DNA of 41,033 bases from a virus. Each line of letters opens with the position of its first letter. Within the stretch, counting starts at the first letter, position 1. The stretch spans positions 1 to 41,033 of IMG/VR virus record IMGVR_UViG_3300031603_000011; one strand, written 5' to 3'. The notes beneath the pieces are model-generated. The model made no database searches, was not told the DNA's origin, and was given only the letters and a program-made list of their open reading frames with translations. Positions 23,745-30,288 of this stretch are shown one piece after another. The position numbers and the translations under genes are program-made.

Positions 23745-25024
23745 AGCTTTAACTCCATCATCTTTTCTTTTATACTTTCATCATATCTGATTCTTAATAA
23801 ATATATGTTATTATCATAGCAAAACTTATTTTTAATATTGTCTCTCTTTTTTGATTCTACAAGATTTGCTGATCCACCCCAATACTTTACTGGTTTAAAA
23901 TGTTGTATTCCATCGTATTCTATACAAGTATTGTGTTCAGGAAGAAAAAAGTCAAATCGTAAAAGCTTTTTATATTTACAATTCTTAAATGTTTTTTGTT
24001 GCGTAAATTTAATATTCCTTTTACCTAAAAAATCTTTAACTTGAAGTTCTCCTTTTGAAGTATTACAGTTCGGGCAACCTTGCCCAGATAAATGACTATT
24101 AGGAAATTGTAGGTAGCTCCCATGCTTTTTACAAATAATTTCTATTCTTGTTTTACTTTTGCTGTAATTAACTTTAGAATAATCATATTTATCCCCATGA
24201 ACTTTAATTGCATCTTTAATAAACTCTTCTGTTGTTTTGTCTCTGCCGTAACACTTTGGACATTTATTTCCTTTTGCGTGATTTTTAGGAGATTGAAAAA
24301 AACTACCATGAATAGGACATATTATTTCTACTTTACTTTTTACATTTATATATTTAACTTTTGAATAATCATATTTATCCCCATGAACTTCAATTGCTCC
24401 CTTAATAAAAGATTTAGTATCTCCTTTTTTAGTTCCAGAACAACTCTGGCATCCACTTCCACTTAAGTGTTGATGAGCTAATTGCCAGAAACTCCCATGA
24501 ACAGAACATATAATTTCTATTTTTTTATGAGCTTTAATATATTCAACTTTAGAATAATTATATTTATTATTATGAACTTCAATTGCATCTTTAACAAATT
24601 GTGCTGTCGTTTTACTTCTTACAGCTCCTCCTTTTATATTACCACAAGTTTTACACCCTTCCCCTTTTAAGTGACAATTAGGTTCTTGCAAAAACTCTCC
24701 ATGAATAGAGCATTCTATTTTTACTTTAACGTGAGCACTCTCATAATTAACTTTTGAATAATCATATCTATCTCCATGAATATTTATTGCATCTACTATA
24801 AATTGCTCAGTGGTTTTTTTATTATTAAAGCGATTAATATACCCACAAGTTCTACAGATGCATCCACTTAAGTGATTGTTTGGTATCTGTAAAAAGCTTC
24901 CATGCCTTTTACAAATTATTTCTACTTTTGTTTTACTGTTGGTATAATTAACTTTTGAATAATCATATTCATTCCCATGAACTTTAATGGCATCTACTAT
25001 AAACTGCTCTGTTGATTTTTTCAT
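23741..25024 (-). CDS. Repeat-rich (DUF723-type) endonuclease downstream of the sigma factor
   Basis: 427 residues: five tandem ~58-residue units, each with the core FIxDAIxVHGxxYDYSKVxY, a strand (VEIICxxHGSF), a His-Leu and a CxxC pair, then a C-terminal PD-(D/E)XK / Vsr-like nuclease (KGELQVKDFL, LLRFDFFLPEHNTCIEYDG, QHFKPVKYWGG). The repeats are probable DNA-binding zinc modules and the C-terminus the catalytic part, as in phage-encoded homing endonucleases. It overlaps the sigma gene stop by 1 nt (TAATG). A paralogue with four units lies on the other side of the sigma gene. Confidence 0.85.
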   Translation of the reverse strand: MKKSTEQFIVDAIKVHGNEYDYSKVNYTNSKTKVEIICKRHGSFLQIPNNHLSGCICRTCGYINRFNNKKTTEQFIVDAINIHGDRYDYSKVNYESAHVKVKIECSIHGEFLQEPNCHLKGEGCKTCGNIKGGAVRSKTTAQFVKDAIEVHNNKYNYSKVEYIKAHKKIEIICSVHGSFWQLAHQHLSGSGCQSCSGTKKGDTKSFIKGAIEVHGDKYDYSKVKYINVKSKVEIICPIHGSFFQSPKNHAKGNKCPKCYGRDKTTEEFIKDAIKVHGDKYDYSKVNYSKSKTRIEIICKKHGSYLQFPNSHLSGQGCPNCNTSKGELQVKDFLGKRNIKFTQQKTFKNCKYKKLLRFDFFLPEHNTCIEYDGIQHFKPVKYWGGSANLVESKKRDNIKNKFCYDNNIYLLRIRYDESIKEKMMELKL

Positions 25025-25719
25025 TAGTTAATATCAACTTCTGCATCTCCAAAAAGTTCAGTTCCGTGCTCTCTCATTGCTTTCATAAACTCTCTAATAT
25101 CTATTGATCTCATGCCATAGCTCCTAGCCCAGCTGTAGAAGTCAGTTTTGGACACAAACTTCTTAGTCTTTTTCAGATAATCAACAAGGATTAAAGATAT
25201 CGAGATGAATCTCTTTCTCTTCTTTCCTATAAAGGATTTGTTGACGATATCAATCAAAGTGTCTTGAACTTCCTCTAAATAGAAATCAAAATTCATTGTC
25301 TTATGGTCGTATAAATCTAATTGGTCTGCTATGTCATTATGGTTTCTATGCTTCTTTCTTCTATCTGTATAGTTTAATAAACTTCTCTTAGATATGATTG
25401 AAAAGAAATTGAAACTTGAACCTTTTTCTTTAGTCCATTTCTGGAAATTTTGAAAGCATGACATATTTGCATGTGCAAAACAATCATCGTAATCCTCAAA
25501 AATATAGTATCTGTAAACTTGAATAATTGCTTTAACTATTTTCATAATTTCAAGCATTATTTTTTCTTCAATTACTTTATCTTTCCATAGAACAACCATT
25601 TTACCATCTCCACCAATTTCGGTGAGAGAGGTACGTTGGTATTCTACTAACATTTCATTTACTTTTTCTTCATCGTAATAAAAATTTTTCTTTTTTTTAG
25701 TAGTTATAGGTTTAGGCAT
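25024..25719 (-). CDS. gp55: Late-transcription sigma factor (T4 gp55-like)
   Basis: 231 residues. The central part has the sigma region 2 pattern of phage late sigma factors: EIMKIVKAIIQVYRYYIFED, YDDCFAHANMSCFQNFQKW, then SSFNFFSIISKRSLLNYTDR followed by RKKHRN. A C-terminal helical region (DFYSWARSYGMRSIDIREF) could be a winged-helix or region-4-like part. In T4, gp55 directs host RNA polymerase to TATAAATA late promoters. AAGGA lies 8 nt upstream of ATG 25719, inside the end of the preceding endonuclease gene. Sandwiched between two paralogous endonucleases with overlapping reading frames on both sides. Confidence 0.78.
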   Translation of the reverse strand: MPKPITTKKKKNFYYDEEKVNEMLVEYQRTSLTEIGGDGKMVVLWKDKVIEEKIMLEIMKIVKAIIQVYRYYIFEDYDDCFAHANMSCFQNFQKWTKEKGSSFNFFSIISKRSLLNYTDRRKKHRNHNDIADQLDLYDHKTMNFDFYLEEVQDTLIDIVNKSFIGKKRKRFISISLILVDYLKKTKKFVSKTDFYSWARSYGMRSIDIREFMKAMREHGTELFGDAEVDIN

Positions 25720-26807
25720 AAATTATTCCTTAAAGTTTCTTCTATGTTCTCATTATAAGCTATCCTTAAGAGATTAATTTTATTAACATTACAATAATTA
25801 TTTTTTATTTCGTCCCTTATTTTTGTTTTTTTAAATCTTTCTTCTCCGCCCCAATATTCAACAGGTTTAAAATGCTGTTCTCCATCATATTCTATACAAA
25901 GATTGTTTTCTGGAACATAAAAATCAAAATGCAGTAATTGTTTATATTTACATTCATCAAAAGTTTTCTGTTGAATAAATTTTATTTTGTTATTAGTTAA
26001 AATAGCTTTAATTTTGTTTTCACCTTTAGATGTATTACAGTTTGGGCAGCCTCTTCCTGCTAAGTGTGTTTTTGCGCTTTGCAAGAAACTCCCGTGCTTT
26101 TCACATATAATTTCTACTTTTTTATTACTATTAATATAAATGGATTTATCATAATTGTATAAGTCATCATGAACTTTTATTGCGTCAACTATAAATTGTT
26201 CTGTTGTTTTTGTTCTTTTGTCATTACAACATTTTAAACATCCATGATTATTTAAATGATCGTTTGGGTTTTGCCAAAAGCTACCATGAATATGACAAGT
26301 TATTTCTAGTTTTGTTTTTGAATCAATATAAACAGATTTATCATAATTGTATAAACCATTATGAATTTCATTTGCTTCTATAATAAATTCTTTTGTTGTT
26401 TTTTTTCTTAATTTAGAACTTTTTAGATATCCACATTTTACGCAGCCTCTACCAAACAAATGATCTCCAGGGATTTGAAAAAAAGATCCATGTTCTTCAC
26501 ATATAATCTCTACTTTTATATGAGCGCCAATGTAATCAACTTTAGAATAATCATATTTATTATTATGGACTTTATTAGCTTTTTCTATAAAACTTTTTGT
26601 AGAGAGTTTTTGCTTCTTAATAGAACATTTTTTACAGATGTTTTTATGTAGATGAGACATAGGAGTTTGAAAAAAAGATCCATGTTCTTCACAAATAATC
26701 TCTACTTTTTTTCTATTGTTTTTATAATCAACTTTAGAATAATCATATTTATTGCCGTGAATTTTTATTGCGTCAACTATAAACTGCTCTGTTGTCTTTT
26801 TAATCAT
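25704..26807 (-). CDS. Repeat-rich (DUF723-type) endonuclease upstream of the sigma factor
   Basis: 367 residues: four ~60-residue units of the FIVDAIKIHGNKYDYSKVDY / VEIICEEHGSF / CxxC type followed by the same Vsr-like nuclease core as the paralogue (SKGENKIKAIL, LLHFDFYVPENNLCIEYDG, QHFKPVEYWGG). The reading frame overlaps the sigma gene start by 16 nt and the preceding gene by 1 nt (TAATG). Units 3 and 4 replace YDYSKV by YNYDKS. Function as a homing endonuclease is inferred from family and setting. Confidence 0.85.
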   Translation of the reverse strand: MIKKTTEQFIVDAIKIHGNKYDYSKVDYKNNRKKVEIICEEHGSFFQTPMSHLHKNICKKCSIKKQKLSTKSFIEKANKVHNNKYDYSKVDYIGAHIKVEIICEEHGSFFQIPGDHLFGRGCVKCGYLKSSKLRKKTTKEFIIEANEIHNGLYNYDKSVYIDSKTKLEITCHIHGSFWQNPNDHLNNHGCLKCCNDKRTKTTEQFIVDAIKVHDDLYNYDKSIYINSNKKVEIICEKHGSFLQSAKTHLAGRGCPNCNTSKGENKIKAILTNNKIKFIQQKTFDECKYKQLLHFDFYVPENNLCIEYDGEQHFKPVEYWGGEERFKKTKIRDEIKNNYCNVNKINLLRIAYNENIEETLRNNLCLNL

Positions 26808-27481
26808 TAATTTTCCAAGCTATTTCTAAAAAACAATATTTGTTTGTTTAATATAGATTGATCAAAAATTCCAGATAAAACCTTTCCATCTTTCTTTAAC
26901 ATAGTGCTAAATGAAGTAGTTCCTGCGTTCTTAAGAATTTTAAAACCTATGCTTGTTTCTCTTGCTGATCCATAATCAATATCAACAATCACTTTATCAC
27001 CTTTATCAACAATGTCACCTAATTCGGCAGCACCTTTATCTCCAGCGAGTATTAAGATAACTTCTTGTATCTCTGGTGAGATGATGGCGGTTCCTTTGAT
27101 AGAACCTTTTTTCTCTAATACTTTTTCAACGATAGATTGTTCGGTATGTTTTTTATCTGATAGGTAATCAACTAGATCTTGGATTGTTTGAATATTAGAT
27201 GCTTCTTCTTTAGTAACAGTAAGTTCGCCTTTAACTTTTGCTTTAATAACTGCTTCAATAATTAAATCACCTTTCTCATCTTTATTTTCAGTTGGAGCAA
27301 TGTCTACAGGATCTGCTACTACATCAACTGGTGCTACAGGAACTTCTGGTTCAACTTCTGGTTCAACTTCTGGTTCATCTTTAAATTCTTGAAGGAATAC
27401 ATCTATATCGTAAAAGAGTTTTAGACTATCTTTCTTTGCTTCGAGGATTATTTCATCTACTAAATTTTTTAATGTGCTCAT
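26807..27481 (-). CDS. Putative internal head protein, Pro/Glu/Val repeat
   Basis: 224 residues, start behind GGAGAATAAACC. N-terminus MSTLKNLVDEIILEAKKD contains I-L-E followed by Ala, a good gp21-type site. Residues about 36-60 are a low-complexity EPEV / PVAPVDVV stretch. The remaining part is helical then beta (KVIVDIDYGSARETSIGFKIL). No family recognised. The leader suggests packaging in the head, but location in the sigma-factor operon leaves other roles open. Confidence 0.65.
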   Translation of the reverse strand: MSTLKNLVDEIILEAKKDSLKLFYDIDVFLQEFKDEPEVEPEVEPEVPVAPVDVVADPVDIAPTENKDEKGDLIIEAVIKAKVKGELTVTKEEASNIQTIQDLVDYLSDKKHTEQSIVEKVLEKKGSIKGTAIISPEIQEVILILAGDKGAAELGDIVDKGDKVIVDIDYGSARETSIGFKILKNAGTTSFSTMLKKDGKVLSGIFDQSILNKQILFFRNSLEN

Positions 27482-27484
27482 GGT

Positions 27485-27697
27485 TTATTCTCCTATGTGA
27501 TGTTCTGCTACATCAGTTAGGCCATTAATAAAACTTATGAGTTGCTTGTGGTCTTGAAAAATAAATCCAGTATTACCGGGATCATGTTCATCATACACTT
27601 CAGATTGTTCGTCAGCTTCCGAGAAGAACACTTCAATCGTTTTATTCCCAGCCTTAAACTTATAACTATTACTATTATCTTTACTTTGTTTATACAT
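27485..27697 (-). CDS. Small hypothetical protein with a structured ribosome site
   Basis: 70 residues: beta-rich N-terminus (YKFKAGNKTIEVFF), acidic centre, helical C-terminus (HKQLISFINGLTDVAEHHIGE). Starts at ATG 27697 with AAGGAG 8 nt upstream; this site lies within a long hairpin (27698-27736). It is 3 nt upstream of the next gene. No function assigned. Confidence 0.75.
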   Translation of the reverse strand: MYKQSKDNSNSYKFKAGNKTIEVFFSEADEQSEVYDEHDPGNTGFIFQDHKQLISFINGLTDVAEHHIGE

Positions 27698-27736
27698 ACA
27701 TTTGGCTCCTTACTTCATATGTATGAAGCCAAATGT
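27698..27736 (-). promoter_or_regulatory. Intercistronic hairpin presenting the Shine-Dalgarno in a bulge
   Basis: On the transcript, ACATTTGG pairs with CCAAATGT (8 bp) and, stacked inside it, CTTCAT pairs with ATGAAG (6 bp, loop ACAT). The only unpaired part on the 3' side is TAAGGAG, the ribosome site of the gene starting at 27697; the AUG follows the stem directly. Competing pairing extends the outer stem to 10 bp (ACATTTGGCT / AGCCAAATGT) and hides GG. It has no U-tract, so it is not a terminator. Confidence 0.7.
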
Positions 27737-27740
27737 CTAA

Positions 27741-28418
27741 TTAGTCTAATAAATCCGTGAAGTCTTCCCAACCTTGATCTACACATAGAAATGCTAAATA
27801 ACCTAACAAATCAGATACATCATTCTTCCTTAGTTCTTTAGAGTTTTTAATTCTTTTTAACTTATCATCCAGTCTAATTAATATCCCATTGAGACTTTCA
27901 TTATTCTTTTCTGATACGAAAGAATTAAATATACCTAATGGTTCCATCACACTATTACCATAACGTCTATTTTTCTCGTTAACGAGTTTAAACATAGAGG
28001 TATATACATTGGCTATACCTTCAGTAATTTTAGTATGAGGTTCGTGATGTAAAGGTTCAGGAGATTGTTTAACTTCCCACTTATCTACATCTGTTACCAT
28101 TACAGATATCTTTGGAGAAGGGATATCTGTAATTTTATTTACCCTATCAACAGCATCTGGATTCCATTTATCAATAAGACTATGCTCAGTCTTTTCAAAT
28201 AAGTCAGCAGAGTTTATACTATCGCTGTATTCCTTTCGTGACCCAAGTATTGGCCCTTGATTTTTCTTAAATATTTTACCAATATCTTCTATTTTCTGCC
28301 CTATACTTTCATTATTATATAGGTCTACTTCATTATTTTTTTTATATGATTCATCTATAACTGAATTAATTCTATCTATTTCTAATTTTAATTCTGACTT
28401 CCCTTTTTTCTCATTCAT
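27741..28418 (-). CDS. Hypothetical helical protein
   Basis: 225 residues from ATG 28418, which overlaps the stop of the small membrane protein by 8 nt; ATG 28439 is an alternative with AGAGGA upstream but lies deep in that gene. Charged and mostly helical. Features: IGQKIEDIGKIFKKNQGPILG, the strand ISVMVTDVDKWEVKQ, a His-rich turn EPLHHEPHTK and a C-terminal SDLLGYLAFLCVDQGWEDF. No family recognised. Part of the operon led by the Ro-like gene. Confidence 0.75.
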   Translation of the reverse strand: MNEKKGKSELKLEIDRINSVIDESYKKNNEVDLYNNESIGQKIEDIGKIFKKNQGPILGSRKEYSDSINSADLFEKTEHSLIDKWNPDAVDRVNKITDIPSPKISVMVTDVDKWEVKQSPEPLHHEPHTKITEGIANVYTSMFKLVNEKNRRYGNSVMEPLGIFNSFVSEKNNESLNGILIRLDDKLKRIKNSKELRKNDVSDLLGYLAFLCVDQGWEDFTDLLD

Positions 28419-28554
28419 CTTCTTTAATAACCCTATCATCTTTAAATCCTCTTACTAAATACACTATTCCATCAACAATCATTTCAAGCAATATAGCAAC
28501 TCCTAAAAAATGCCAGAACGAGTAAAATGTAAAATGTAAAAATTCCATTATCAT
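28411..28554 (-). CDS. Small membrane protein
   Basis: 47 residues. One long hydrophobic, aromatic-rich segment (FLHFTFYSFWHFLGVAILLE then MIVDGIVYLV) followed by a charged tail (RGFKDDRVIKEDE). ATG 28554 overlaps the previous stop (ATGA) and has AAGGA 6 nt upstream; its own stop overlaps the next start. Perfect coupling at both ends supports a real gene. Function unknown; could be a small membrane or superinfection-type protein. Confidence 0.7.
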   Translation of the reverse strand: MIMEFLHFTFYSFWHFLGVAILLEMIVDGIVYLVRGFKDDRVIKEDE

Positions 28555-28796
28555 TCTTCTTCCTTTTCTTCCCTTGGAAAAAATTGCTTTCCATTCTTAT
28601 CAACCATTACAATACCTGATAGATCCAGCATTCTTTTCTGGCCCGGTGTTGGGTCAGCCGCTAATACAGTTCCTAACATTAAAATTGGATTCATAATAAA
28701 ATCTTTTTCACTGAACTCAAATCCATCAAACTCAAATACTCTACTTGCTTCACCAAAGATATGTTCGCTACCTGTAATTCCTAATATGTCATTCAT
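28551..28796 (-). CDS. Small hypothetical protein
   Basis: 81 residues, acidic C-terminus (REEKEEE). Starts with GAGGG upstream and an ATGA overlap with the Ro-like gene. Includes FDGFEFSEKDFIMNP and PTPGQKRMLDLSGIVMVDKNG. No family recognised; close coupling suggests it works with or is simply co-expressed with the Ro-like protein. Confidence 0.7.
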   Translation of the reverse strand: MNDILGITGSEHIFGEASRVFEFDGFEFSEKDFIMNPILMLGTVLAADPTPGQKRMLDLSGIVMVDKNGKQFFPREEKEEE

Positions 28797-30238
28797 AAAA
28801 TCCCTCTTTCAACTAATCTCATTATTTTTTTTGTTCTCGAATTATAACCGTGGATTGTAAAAAATCTATTGTTAGAGTTCGAGAGTTTACTTTCACTTAA
28901 ACTAATTAAACAAACGTTAGTAGTAATGTTCTCTGCTTTTAATTTAGATACGCTTCTTTCTATATCATGTAAATACTTTCTATTAGTCCATATAAAAATT
29001 GCATTAGGAACAAAGTTTAATTTAGCTGCCTTGATATGATTTTCTGTTTCTAATCCACCTTCAGCTTCCATAATAGCTCTAATATCTTTTGATCTCCTTA
29101 CTCCGTTAAATGAAAATACATTATTAGATGAAGCAGAAGCATTCGATGCAATTACTGCAGGTGATATTAATAAGAAAGGATCAATAGAACAAAACATATT
29201 ATTAGACATATCAATCAAATGAACTACATCATCTTTAGTTCCTGATAAACTTTTAATCTTTTCTCTTATTATATCCTGTAGAACCATAACAGTATTCATA
29301 TTAACACTTGCACTTATTAAAGTATTGAGTAAAGAAAGTAATTCAATTACATCAATTTTTAATGTTCTTTTTTCTTTAAGTATATCTACTAATCTTGTGG
29401 ATAAATAATCTTCCATTCCTTGAAGAAATATTCTACTTTTAATATAACGAAAAAATTCATCATCAGTCTTTGAATCTAGTACTTTATATAATACATCTTT
29501 TGATCTAATAACATTTCCTGGAATTGCTGACGGATCAAAATTAAACTCATCTATCAAATCAGTTACTGGTTTATTAAAACTATTGTTTCTAAGCTTTTCA
29601 TAAAGACAAATTAAAGGTAAGTTATTTTCATAATCTATCTTATCATTGAACCCTATCTCACCTTTCGCTAACCATTTAAAGATTAAACTTTCAATCTTGT
29701 TACGTGGCTTTGGTTTGATAATTCTAATTATGTCTTGCCCAGACCAGCCATATTTGGCACCCTCTCCGACAAAAGCTCTTTCAAGAAAATGAACATCATG
29801 AGAGATAAACCACTGCTTTATTACTAGATGTATGATACTTCCCATTCCTCTATACTTTCTAACTAAAGAAAGAAATAAATATAAATCATTTGGAGATTTA
29901 ACTATCTTTTGGAATGCTGTCCGGAATATTTTCTTTGCGTGAAAATTTCCCATAGATAAAAATACTAATGATAGTAACAGTGTTTCTGGCTTAGTAACAA
30001 TCTGAGAGTTATCAAGCACTATCTTAGTTAGTTCTTCTACGTTTGTGAATGCTGCTTTTCTAATGAGATGAATTTTACTCAAGTCAATTTTATTAAGGTC
30101 TGAGTAAAATTCTTTATCAAATGAACCAGTTAAGATCCATCTTTTTATTTCTTTTAAGTCTGTTGGAGTTAAACTAATGACTTCCCTTTTTTTAGTTGTT
30201 TTCTTTATGATAACAACTTTTTTTTTATGTTCTAGCAA
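28793..30238 (-). CDS. TROVE/Ro60-like RNA-binding protein with degenerate vWA domain
   Basis: 481 residues. Residues ~20-330 match the TROVE HEAT-repeat ring of Ro60/Rsr: IKRWILTGSFDKEFY, NVEELTKIVLDNS, ETLLLSLVFLSMGNFHAKK, RGMGSIIHLVIKQWF, and the signature YGWSGQDIIRIIKPKPRNK followed by FKWLAKG. Residues ~337-480 form a von Willebrand A-like domain (DVVHLIDMSNNM, AIFIWTNRK); the MIDAS is degenerate (D-M-S-N-N in place of D-x-S-x-S). Ro proteins bind the 3' ends of misfolded RNAs and Y RNAs and work with exonucleases in RNA quality control. The start is TTG 30238 with AGGAG 6 nt upstream, ~12 nt after the predicted transcription start. It leads an operon ending beyond the late sigma factor. 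Confidence 0.82.
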   Translation of the reverse strand: MLEHKKKVVIIKKTTKKREVISLTPTDLKEIKRWILTGSFDKEFYSDLNKIDLSKIHLIRKAAFTNVEELTKIVLDNSQIVTKPETLLLSLVFLSMGNFHAKKIFRTAFQKIVKSPNDLYLFLSLVRKYRGMGSIIHLVIKQWFISHDVHFLERAFVGEGAKYGWSGQDIIRIIKPKPRNKIESLIFKWLAKGEIGFNDKIDYENNLPLICLYEKLRNNSFNKPVTDLIDEFNFDPSAIPGNVIRSKDVLYKVLDSKTDDEFFRYIKSRIFLQGMEDYLSTRLVDILKEKRTLKIDVIELLSLLNTLISASVNMNTVMVLQDIIREKIKSLSGTKDDVVHLIDMSNNMFCSIDPFLLISPAVIASNASASSNNVFSFNGVRRSKDIRAIMEAEGGLETENHIKAAKLNFVPNAIFIWTNRKYLHDIERSVSKLKAENITTNVCLISLSESKLSNSNNRFFTIHGYNSRTKKIMRLVERGIL

Positions 30239-30256
30239 TTGATGCTCCTGTAGTTA

Positions 30257-30285
30257 ATTATATCATATTATTCTTTTTTTGTCAA
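30257..30285 (-). promoter_or_regulatory. Consensus sigma-70 promoter for the Ro-like / sigma-factor operon
   Basis: On the minus strand, TTGACA (30280-30285), 17-nt spacer, TATAAT (30257-30262). The spacer AAAAAAGAATAATATGA shares 14 leading bases with the promoter at 3599. Start of transcription expected near 30250. Confidence 0.9.
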
Positions 30286-30288
30286 GGT

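Noticed and set aside
23741-26807. CRISPR-like repeat array.
   Set aside because: The regular repetition comes from protein repeats of about 58-60 codons with diverged DNA, in frame with long genes.
30239-30288. Y RNA gene next to the Ro-like gene.
   Set aside because: The spacer is only 50 nt and is filled by the promoter and ribosome site. No other spacer near the gene is long enough.
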